64,000 nucleotides of DNA from Arthrobacter sp. SDTb3-6 (GTDB taxonomy: Bacteria > Actinomycetota > Actinomycetes > Actinomycetales > Micrococcaceae): positions 62,001 through 126,000 of the forward strand of contig NZ_JAAMFN010000003.1 in the NCBI RefSeq assembly GCF_013376095.1. The letters run 5' to 3'. The notes below the pieces were generated by a model that saw only the letters and a program-made list of their open reading frames with translations, made no database searches and had not been told where the DNA came from. Position 1 is the stretch's first letter. Each line of letters starts with the position of its first letter. A program made the position numbers and the translations under genes. This document shows, piece by piece, positions 1 to 6,822 of the stretch.

Positions 1-1
1 A

Positions 2-346
2 AAGCACGGGATCGACCTGGCGGCGGGTTCCATAGTGATTCATGAGCCGTTGGCCTATCCGCAGCTGGTCAACGCCGTGGCCAACAGCTCCGGCGTGGTC
101 ACCGACTCGGGCGGGCTGCAGAAGGAGGCGTTCCTGCTGCGGGTGCCCTGCACCACCATCCGCCCGGAAACCGAATGGGTGGAAACGGTGGAGCTGGGCT
201 GGAACGTACTAGTGAATGGCGACCTCGGCAAGTTGGCCGCAGCCGTGGAACGCCCTGCGCCGGCCGCTACCGACGCCGCGCCGTACGGCGACGGCCATGC
301 CGCCCAACGGACGGTCGATGCACTGCTGGATATCTTTGCAAAATAA
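2..346 (+). CDS. wecB: UDP-GlcNAc 2-epimerase family protein (WecB/WbpI type), 3' part only
   Basis: C-terminal 114 residues of a non-hydrolysing UDP-N-acetylglucosamine 2-epimerase family protein; the 5' part lies outside the window and the frame is open from base 2. The stretch TDSGGLQKEAF followed by PETEWVE is what I recall from WbpI/WlbD (UDP-2,3-diacetamido-2,3-dideoxyglucuronate 2-epimerase); E. coli WecB has a QEEAPS-type sequence there. The PYGDGHAAQR motif near the end is typical of the whole family. It is convergent with the minus-strand uronate genes that would supply such a substrate. The exact substrate is an inference because most of the protein is missing; plain UDP-GlcNAc 2-epimerase (WecB) is the alternative. 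Confidence 0.85.
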   Translation, partial: KHGIDLAAGSIVIHEPLAYPQLVNAVANSSGVVTDSGGLQKEAFLLRVPCTTIRPETEWVETVELGWNVLVNGDLGKLAAAVERPAPAATDAAPYGDGHAAQRTVDALLDIFAK

Positions 347-360
347 GCGCGTTTGCCCAT

Positions 361-390
361 GAGGGCCCCGGGCAGTTGGCCGGGGCCCTC
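361..390. terminator. Bidirectional hairpin terminator between convergent genes
   Basis: Perfect 11-bp arms (361-371 and 380-390, GAGGGCCCCGG and its complement) around an 8-nt loop. It sits 15 bp after the epimerase stop and 54 bp before the stop of the opposing C5-epimerase gene. There is no T-run, which is common for actinobacterial terminators. Confidence 0.65.
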
Positions 391-443
391 CGCACGTCCA
401 TTATCGGTGCGCAGGCGAATGGTCATGCGCACCTGCCAGGCAA

Positions 444-1487
444 TTATGCATCATGGTCCGCATGCAGAAGGTCAGCCTGCCGCGAAAACTCATCGTCACC
501 TGTCATCCCGGCCATCGTGCGAAGCTGGCTGATGACGCCTTTATGATAGTTTGCCGGGTTGTCCCAAACTGTCCTGCCGTAGTAGGTCGGCGAATACCAG
601 CTGGGTTTTCCCGGATTTCTATAGGCACCAAACGAGTCGCGAATACTGGATGCCCCAACATCGAACAGCCATTTGACGTGTCTGTCACCGGATATCCGGT
701 AGTAATCATAAAGTCCGTACAACGCATAAATATGGCCGTTGACCACGTGGGCGTTCTGTTCGTCGGCAAGGGCGGGATATTCCTCATAGTAGAGAAACTT
801 TTTGCCGTCCAGCAGCTTGACGTTTTGGAACCATGGACCGGCCTCCACCTTCGGCTGGTCATATGACTTGACAGTCGATGCCGCCATCTTCTTCCAGTGC
901 TTGTCGCCGGTAGTCTCGTACAAGTTGACGAAAACCGACGTCATCATGCCTTGGGCCATGCCTGAATACCATGGCGTTCCAAGGCGCAGCGTCCTGACAT
1001 CATGTGCAAAGCGGTACGGAAACCAAAGTGCCCCTTTGTCGTCAGTCACAGACCACTTGACCAAATAATTGGCAGTGGAGACTGCCCGGTCCAAATACTG
1101 TGGATTCTTGGATTCCTGGTACGAGGACAGCATCTGGCTGATGTACCAGGCTGAATTCACCGGGTGGTAGACGGCTTGCCCGTGCAGTTTTGTGACCAGG
1201 ACGTTGTTTTCGTTGGTCTCGCCCCACCTGGTGTCCTCCAGTGGCACCACGAACCTGCCGATGTAGGGTGACGTCCCATCGCGGCTTAATTCGAAGCCTG
1301 AATGGTTGAATTTTGGGCCCCAAATGGCGTCCCTCAAGGAAAAAAGACCACCGGAAACTGCCAGAACCACCACCATGGCCACAATTCCGAGGGCAATGCG
1401 CCGACGGCGAATGATGCGGCGCCGCCTGAGCCTTCGGAATTGGGCATTGGACGCCACGGCAGTGGTCGCCGGCGTTTGAATTGTCAT
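444..1487 (-). CDS. Membrane-anchored D-glucuronyl C5-epimerase family protein
   Basis: 347 aa. An Arg-rich N-terminus (residues 18-30) and one hydrophobic segment (about 31-51) look like a signal anchor with the rest outside. The remainder resembles the C-terminal catalytic domain of heparosan glucuronyl C5-epimerase (PF06662): a PWYSGMAQG motif near residue 172, then EEYP and NGHIYALYGLYDYYRISGD near 237-269. That family inverts C5 of uronic acids inside a finished polymer. Eukaryotic members are much longer (about 600 aa), so this is the catalytic core with an anchor. It is the last gene of the uronate block, with its ATG one base after the preceding stop. It could act on glucuronate or on the diacetamido-uronate predicted for this locus; the substrate is inferred. 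Confidence 0.75.
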   Translation of the reverse strand: MTIQTPATTAVASNAQFRRLRRRRIIRRRRIALGIVAMVVVLAVSGGLFSLRDAIWGPKFNHSGFELSRDGTSPYIGRFVVPLEDTRWGETNENNVLVTKLHGQAVYHPVNSAWYISQMLSSYQESKNPQYLDRAVSTANYLVKWSVTDDKGALWFPYRFAHDVRTLRLGTPWYSGMAQGMMTSVFVNLYETTGDKHWKKMAASTVKSYDQPKVEAGPWFQNVKLLDGKKFLYYEEYPALADEQNAHVVNGHIYALYGLYDYYRISGDRHVKWLFDVGASSIRDSFGAYRNPGKPSWYSPTYYGRTVWDNPANYHKGVISQLRTMAGMTGDDEFSRQADLLHADHDA

Positions 1488-1488
1488 T

Positions 1489-2655
1489 TCACATTCCCAA
1501 TTTCAGTACGGCCTGGGCGGCAACCCGCCCCGATGCCGCCAGTGACGCGTTCTGAAGGACCCACCGGACCCTGGCATCCGCCGACGGCGAGCCAGCCACG
1601 ACAGCCTCGTGCAAGACGGCCGACATGGCCTGGGCAACCGCCTGGACGTCGTAGGCGGCAGCCGCGCCGAGCCGGCCGGACTCGACGACGGCGGCGCCGT
1701 CGCCCTGCCCCGCGAACACCACAGGGGTGCCGCAGGCGGCGGCAGCATAGATCTTCGTGGGCTTGGCAAAGTCGTAGCCCTGGCCCGGCTTGATGCTGAC
1801 CAATGCCGCGGCGGCGCCCCGAATCCAGGCGGCGGCATCGGCCGGCGGCACGACCCCGCCAAAGTGGACCGCACCCGGGATGGCCTGGGCGGCCACGGCC
1901 TTGAGGTGCCCTTCATCCGCGCCCTGGCCGAAGAACCGCAGCTCCACGTCCGGGAACTTTTCGCGGACCAGGGCCAATGCCTCGATGAAAATGGCCGCGC
2001 CCTGCCACTCGCTCATCGTCCCGGTGTACACGAAGTAGGGGTGGCCGGCGGATGCAATGGGCCCATCCGGGCGGAACACGGCCGTGTCCACACCGTTGCC
2101 GACGACCTCGATCCGGTGTGCGGGCACGTTGAAGTGCACCACCTGGCCTGCCACCGGCTCGGAGACTGCGATGACCTTCGCGGCGCGCCGCAGCACAAAC
2201 CCTTCCACGGCACCCATGAGCTTCTTGACCGCTGCGGGCACTTGCACGGCGGAAAGCGCCTCGGTCCACACGTCGGCCGCATAGTAGACGAACGGGCGGC
2301 CGCGCAACAGCGACGACAGTGCAACCACCAGCCCAGTGGTGGGCGGCGGCTCCGAAACCACCAGGTCCGCCTGGACGGACAGAAGCCGGAAAAAAGCGGG
2401 GATGTCAAAGCTCAGGTACTGCACATAGCCCCGGACGTTGCCGCCCCGATCCCGCAGAACGGGCCAGCGGCGCAGCCCGTACCGGGGCTTGAACACTCCC
2501 GATCCCTTGGGCGCCTTGGACGTGATCACTTCCACCTCGGCCCCCTGCTCCACCAGTCCGTCAACCAACGCCTTTAAACGGAAGGCCGCCGCCCCCACTT
2601 CCGGCGTATAGAGCCGGGTGGCGACGACGACCTTCAACGGTTTTTGTGCTGTCAC
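1489..2655 (-). CDS. Glycosyltransferase family 4 protein
   Basis: 388 aa GT-B-fold retaining glycosyltransferase of the WcaI/WbuB kind. The N-terminal half begins VVVATRLYTPEVGAAAFRL, which resembles the acceptor-side start of fucosaminyl/GlcNAc transferases. The C-terminal half has a GTMSEWQGAAIFIEAL helix region and KPTKIYAAAACGTPVV, where GT4 enzymes hold the nucleotide sugar. There is no membrane segment, so it is probably a cytoplasmic or membrane-associated transferase that adds one sugar to a lipid-linked intermediate. The GTG start overlaps the stop of the oxidoreductase gene by one base (TAGTG), which implies translational coupling. Donor and acceptor cannot be read from sequence. 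Confidence 0.85.
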   Translation of the reverse strand: MTAQKPLKVVVATRLYTPEVGAAAFRLKALVDGLVEQGAEVEVITSKAPKGSGVFKPRYGLRRWPVLRDRGGNVRGYVQYLSFDIPAFFRLLSVQADLVVSEPPPTTGLVVALSSLLRGRPFVYYAADVWTEALSAVQVPAAVKKLMGAVEGFVLRRAAKVIAVSEPVAGQVVHFNVPAHRIEVVGNGVDTAVFRPDGPIASAGHPYFVYTGTMSEWQGAAIFIEALALVREKFPDVELRFFGQGADEGHLKAVAAQAIPGAVHFGGVVPPADAAAWIRGAAAALVSIKPGQGYDFAKPTKIYAAAACGTPVVFAGQGDGAAVVESGRLGAAAAYDVQAVAQAMSAVLHEAVVAGSPSADARVRWVLQNASLAASGRVAAQAVLKLGM

Positions 2656-3647
2656 TAAGACGGGATCCTGACGATGGCGCCGGTACGGGAGGATTCCAGC
2701 ACGGCCTCGGCCACCACCAGCGTGTCCTGGCCTTCGGCCATGGTGACAACGTCGGTGCGCAGCCGCAGCACGGCGTCACGGAAGGCCTCGTGTTCGGTGC
2801 GCAGCGGCTCGGGCTTGGCGATGGCCAGCCGGGTCACGTTGCCCTCGGAGACGCCGCGGAACGCTGCCATGGAGTCCCACTGGGTGGCCACGGTTCCGTT
2901 TTCGTAGAAGGTGAGGTCGGCGGTGACGGTGTCCGCCACAAACGCGCCTTTTTCACCCGTGACGATGGTGAGGCGTTCCTTCATCGGGGACAGCCAGTTC
3001 ACCAGGTGGTTGGTGATGATGCCATTCTCCAGCTTGCCGGTGGCGGCGACCATGTCCTCGTGCGGGCGTCCGCTGCGGGTGGTCGTCTGGGCGAAGATCG
3101 ACTCGAAGCGGCTCTGGGCCAGCCAGGCGGTCAGGTCGATGTCGTGCGTGCCGAGGTCCTTCACGACGCCGACGTCGGCGATGCGGGACGGGAACGGCCC
3201 CTGCCGGCGGGTGGCGATCTGGTAGACCTCGCCGAGTTCGCCGTCGGCTATGCGCTTGCGCAGCGACTGCAGCGCAGGGTTGAAGCGCTCAATGTGCCCC
3301 ACGGCCCCGACCAGGCCCTTGGCAGCAAAGGCCTCGACGAGACGCTGGCCGGCCGGTACGCTGGCCGCGATGGGCTTCTCCACCAGGGTGTGGATTCCCG
3401 CCTCGGCCAGGGCCAGACCCACTTCCTCGTGCATGCCGGTGGGCACGGCGGCGACGGCCATGTCCAGGCCGGCGGCAATGAGCTCTTCGACGCTGTGCAG
3501 AACGGGAAGGTCCTTGGCGACGCCGTGGGGGTCGCCGAAGGCATCCGCCACGGCCACCAGGTCCACGCCCTCCACTTCACGGATGACCCGAGCGTGGTGC
3601 CGTCCCATCATGCCCAGCCCGATGAGTCCTACGCGCAAGTTCGCCAT
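2655..3647 (-). CDS. wbpB: Gfo/Idh/MocA oxidoreductase, WbpB-like
   Basis: 330 aa. N-terminal Rossmann fold with GLIGLGMMGRHHAR (residues 7-20), the EKPIA motif carrying the family's conserved lysine (near 92-96), and GHIERFNPA in the substrate domain. In WbpB/WlbA this family oxidises C3 of UDP-N-acetylglucosaminuronic acid with NAD+, and the 3-keto sugar goes directly to the aminotransferase. The neighbouring WbpE-, WbpD- and WbpA-like genes make that role likely. The gene starts 3 bp after the aminotransferase stop. Many other sugar oxidoreductases share the fold, so the assignment depends on context. Confidence 0.8.
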   Translation of the reverse strand: MANLRVGLIGLGMMGRHHARVIREVEGVDLVAVADAFGDPHGVAKDLPVLHSVEELIAAGLDMAVAAVPTGMHEEVGLALAEAGIHTLVEKPIAASVPAGQRLVEAFAAKGLVGAVGHIERFNPALQSLRKRIADGELGEVYQIATRRQGPFPSRIADVGVVKDLGTHDIDLTAWLAQSRFESIFAQTTTRSGRPHEDMVAATGKLENGIITNHLVNWLSPMKERLTIVTGEKGAFVADTVTADLTFYENGTVATQWDSMAAFRGVSEGNVTRLAIAKPEPLRTEHEAFRDAVLRLRTDVVTMAEGQDTLVVAEAVLESSRTGAIVRIPS

Positions 3648-3650
3648 GCT

Positions 3651-4742
3651 TTAGGCACCTGCCTTGACGAGCGTGTTCACGGCGGTGACGATGCGCTCAA
3701 GGTCGTTCTGGGTCAGTGACGGGTGGACCGGCAGGGAAAGGACTTCCTTGGCTGCGATCTCCGTGTTGGGCAGGTCCTCGGTCCTGTTGAAGGAGGGCAG
3801 GCGGTGGTTCGGCACCGGGTAGTAGACACCTGAGCCGATGTTGTACTCGGAACGCAGGCGCTCGTGCAGCTCGTCCCGGCCTTCCGGCACCCGGATGGTG
3901 TACTGGTGGTACACGTGCTCGGCGCCCTCGGCCACCTTCGGGGTCCCCACACCTTCGAGGTTGGCGCTGAGGAAGGCTGCGTTCTCCTGGCGCTGCTTGG
4001 TCCAGGCTTCCACCTTGGTGAGCTGGACGCGGCCGATGGCTGCGTGTAGGTCCGTCATGCGGTTGTTGAAGCCCACGAGTTCGTTTTCGTACTGCTTCTC
4101 CATGCCCTGGTTGCGCAGAAGGCGCAGGTTCCGCTCAACGGTGGCGTCCGACGTCGAGACCATGCCTCCCTCGCCCGAGGTCATGTTCTTGGTCGGGTAC
4201 AGGCTGAACATGGCGAACTTGCCGAAGGTGCCCACCTTCTTGCCGTTAAGCGCAGCGCCGTGGGCCTGGGCCGCGTCCTCGTACAGGTCGATCCCGTGCT
4301 TCTCGGCCAGGGCAGCAAAGGCTTCGGCGGCGAAGGGGTGCCCGTAGAGGTGCACCGGCATGATGCCCTTGGCCTTGTCCGTGATGAGGGACTCGACGTG
4401 GGCCACGTCCAGCGCGTAGTGGTCCAGTTCAATGTCGGCGAAGACGGGCGTGGCGCCGGTCAGGGCCACGGAGTTGCCGGTGGCGGCAAAGGTGAAGGAC
4501 GGGACGATGATCTCGTCGCCGGGGCCGACACCGGAGGCCAGCAGGCCCAGGTGCAGGCCCGAGGTCCCGGAGTTCACGGCAACGCTGGCACGTCCATCCA
4601 GGAGCACGTGGGAGAACTCGGATTCAAACTCGGCCACCTGCTTCCCCTGCGCCAGCATGCCGGTGGCCATGACGGCGTCGACCGCTGCCCGTTCCTCGGC
4701 TCCGATGATGGGTTTTGCTGCGGGAATGAAGTCCTGGCTCAT
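3651..4742 (-). CDS. wbpE: DegT/DnrJ/EryC1 family PLP aminotransferase, WbpE-like
   Basis: 363 aa sugar aminotransferase. The PLP-binding lysine is K185 in SLYPTKNMTSGEGG. The EDAAQAHGA motif (about 155-163) supplies the Asp that contacts the cofactor pyridine nitrogen, and NSGTSGLHL (57-65) is the phosphate-binding start. In the WbpB/WbpE pair the enzyme transaminates the 3-keto uronate with glutamate to give UDP-GlcNAc(3NH2)A. The start codon overlaps the acetyltransferase stop (ATGA), so the two genes are probably translationally coupled. Length is normal for the family. Confidence 0.85.
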   Translation of the reverse strand: MSQDFIPAAKPIIGAEERAAVDAVMATGMLAQGKQVAEFESEFSHVLLDGRASVAVNSGTSGLHLGLLASGVGPGDEIIVPSFTFAATGNSVALTGATPVFADIELDHYALDVAHVESLITDKAKGIMPVHLYGHPFAAEAFAALAEKHGIDLYEDAAQAHGAALNGKKVGTFGKFAMFSLYPTKNMTSGEGGMVSTSDATVERNLRLLRNQGMEKQYENELVGFNNRMTDLHAAIGRVQLTKVEAWTKQRQENAAFLSANLEGVGTPKVAEGAEHVYHQYTIRVPEGRDELHERLRSEYNIGSGVYYPVPNHRLPSFNRTEDLPNTEIAAKEVLSLPVHPSLTQNDLERIVTAVNTLVKAGA

Positions 4743-5335
4743 GCGTTGTCCTCTGCCTCTTTCAGGGAAGTTCCATCTTCAATATATTTGGCCCCGGTTT
4801 CCGGGCACACCCAGAAGCCGCCGTCCGCCTTGAGGGGGAAGCCGGCCTTGCCGACCCATCCCAGGCGGCGGGCTGGTACGCCTGCCATGAGGGCAAACGC
4901 GGGGACGTCCTTGGTGACCACGGACCCGGCCGCGATGGTGGCCCACCGGCCGACGGTCAGCGGCGCAATGCACACGGCGCGGGCACCGACGGAGGCGCCG
5001 TCCTCGATGGTGACCCCCACGGGGGTCCAGTCGTGGGCGCTCTTGAGGGAGCCGTCCGGGCTGACGGAGCGCGGGTAGGTGTCGTTGGTGAGGACCACGG
5101 CTGGGCCGATGAAGACGCCCTTTCCGAGGACGGCCGGCTCATAGACCAGCGCGTAGTTTTGGATCTTGGTGTTCTCGCCAATTTTGACGCCGGTGCCGAC
5201 GTATGCGCCGCGGCCGACTATGCAGTTCGCGCCGAGCTCGGCGTCCTCCCGGACCTGGGCCAAGTGCCAAATTTTGGTGCCTTCGCCAAGGACTGCCTGC
5301 TCGGCGACGTCGGCGCTGGGTGCTACATAAGTCAT
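4739..5335 (-). CDS. wbpD: Left-handed beta-helix N-acetyltransferase, WbpD-like
   Basis: 198 aa hexapeptide-repeat acyltransferase. Repeated isoleucine/valine-spaced hexads (for example LGANCIVGRGAYVGTGVKIG) fill residues about 30-140, followed by a short C-terminal tail. WbpD acetylates the new C3 amino group with acetyl-CoA. I chose ATG at 5335 over the upstream in-frame GTG at 5353 because AGGAG lies 7 nt before it. Stop overlaps the aminotransferase start. Related enzymes acetylate other amino sugars, but the flanking genes favour UDP-GlcNAc(3NH2)A. Confidence 0.82.
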   Translation of the reverse strand: MTYVAPSADVAEQAVLGEGTKIWHLAQVREDAELGANCIVGRGAYVGTGVKIGENTKIQNYALVYEPAVLGKGVFIGPAVVLTNDTYPRSVSPDGSLKSAHDWTPVGVTIEDGASVGARAVCIAPLTVGRWATIAAGSVVTKDVPAFALMAGVPARRLGWVGKAGFPLKADGGFWVCPETGAKYIEDGTSLKEAEDNA

Positions 5336-5380
5336 GCTGGTACTCCTGGTCACATACGGATGCGGACGGGCTGTGGTTAC

Positions 5381-6670
5381 CTATGCCTTGCCAATGACAC
5401 GGTAGGTGACGCCGTCCCACTGGTCGGCTGAACTTACCCGGCGGCCGTCGATGAACACCTTGACGCCGGGCAGGTCTGTCGGTGTGAGCTGACGGTACTC
5501 GGTGTGGTCGGCCTGGACGACGGCCGCATCAACCGGCTCGCCCAAATGGTAGGCGTCGAAGCCAAGCTTGTTCAGCTCCGCGTCCGTGTACATGGGGTCA
5601 TGGACCAGTGCGGTCCCGCCTCTGGTCGCGATGGCCTCGACGGCGTCGAACACGCCGGAAAAGGCGGTTTCCTTCACCCCTCCGCGGTAGGCGGCACCCA
5701 GCACGACGACGCGTGCCCCGGCGAGGTCTCCATAGGCACCTTCGAGCAGGCCGATGGTGTAGTCGGGCATGTCCGCGTTGGCGGCACGCGCGGCACGGAC
5801 CACGGTGGCTTCCGGGTCGTTCCACAGGTACAGGCGCGGGTAGACCGGGATGCAGTGGCCGCCGACGGCGATGCCCGGCTGGTGGATGTGGCTGAACGGC
5901 TGCGAGTTTGAGGCTTCGATGACCTGGTAGATGTCGATCCCCGTTGTCGCCGCGAAGCGGGCAAACTGGTTGGCCAGGCCGATGTTGACGTCCCGGTAGG
6001 TGGTTTCAGCGAGCTTGGCCAGTTCCGAGGCTTCCGCGGAGCCAAGGTCCCACACGCCGTTGGCGCGGTTCAGGTCAGGGCGGACGTCAAAGTCCAGCAC
6101 GGAATTGTAGAATTCGACGGCCTTGGCGGCACCCGCATCGGACAGTCCACCCACCAGCTTGGGGTACTTGCGCAGGTCCTCGAAGACCCTGCCGGTCAGG
6201 ACGCGCTCGGGGGAAAAGACCAGATGGAAGTCCTTTCCTTCGACCAGGCCGGATCCCGCTTCCAGGGCCGGCTTCCAGCGGCTGCGGGTGGTGCCGACAG
6301 GCAGGGTCGTCTCGTAGGACACGAGCGTGCCCGGTGTCAGGTGCTTGGCAAGCTCGGCCGTTGCGGCGTCCATCCAGCCAAAGTCCGGCTTGGCGTCCGA
6401 GTCGACGAAGAGCGGGACCACCAGGACCACCGCGTCGGCTCCAGGGACCGCCTGGCCGTAGTCCGTCGTGGCCCGCAACTTGCCGGCCGGCACCAGTTCG
6501 GAGAGCAATTCCGGCAGGTGGGCTTCTCCGGGGAAAGGTTCGGTGGCGGCATTGACGAGGTCCACCACGGCTTGGTTGACATCCACACCCACCACGTCGT
6601 GGCCCTTGGAAGCGAACTGGACGGCCAGTGGCAGGCCGATCTTACCGAGTGCAATGACAGCAATCTTCAC
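5381..6670 (-). CDS. wbpA: Nucleotide-sugar 6-dehydrogenase (WbpA/WecC/UDP-GlcNAc dehydrogenase type)
   Basis: 429 aa UDP-glucose/UDP-GlcNAc 6-dehydrogenase family enzyme. Rossmann motif VIALGKIGLPLA at residues 5-16; catalytic cysteine C273 in GGHCIPVYP; central helical dimerisation region with ETTYRDVNIGLANQ. It oxidises C6 of a UDP-HexNAc to a uronic acid with two NAD+. The GHCIPVYP form and lack of a glucose-type signature fit UDP-GlcNAc or UDP-ManNAc as substrate. It is the first gene of the six-gene uronate block. WecC (UDP-ManNAc dehydrogenase) is the main alternative; the WbpB/E/D neighbours favour UDP-GlcNAc as substrate. Confidence 0.87.
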   Translation of the reverse strand: MKIAVIALGKIGLPLAVQFASKGHDVVGVDVNQAVVDLVNAATEPFPGEAHLPELLSELVPAGKLRATTDYGQAVPGADAVVLVVPLFVDSDAKPDFGWMDAATAELAKHLTPGTLVSYETTLPVGTTRSRWKPALEAGSGLVEGKDFHLVFSPERVLTGRVFEDLRKYPKLVGGLSDAGAAKAVEFYNSVLDFDVRPDLNRANGVWDLGSAEASELAKLAETTYRDVNIGLANQFARFAATTGIDIYQVIEASNSQPFSHIHQPGIAVGGHCIPVYPRLYLWNDPEATVVRAARAANADMPDYTIGLLEGAYGDLAGARVVVLGAAYRGGVKETAFSGVFDAVEAIATRGGTALVHDPMYTDAELNKLGFDAYHLGEPVDAAVVQADHTEYRQLTPTDLPGVKVFIDGRRVSSADQWDGVTYRVIGKA

Positions 6671-6779
6671 GTTTTAGTAGCCTTTACTTTTCGATCTTGG
6701 CGGCATGGGGCGGTGCAGCCGTGGACCACGCATTGTTATTAGAATATCCGCAGTTTGCGGGCCGGACGCGCACCATGAG

Positions 6780-6808
6780 AGCCGGGCCACGTCGGGCCGT
6801 GCCCGGCT
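6780..6808 (-). terminator. Hairpin after the acyltransferase gene
   Basis: Inverted repeat AGCCGGGC(C)ACG at 6780-6791 and CGTGCCCGGCT at 6798-6808, one bulged base, 6-nt loop. It starts 14 bases beyond the stop of the acyltransferase gene and is followed by no U-tract. It separates the export block from the uronate block. The 110 bp from here to the dehydrogenase start presumably hold that block's promoter; I see an AT-rich patch (6731-6746) but no convincing -35. Confidence 0.5.
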
Positions 6809-6822
6809 GCGCCTTCCCAACA

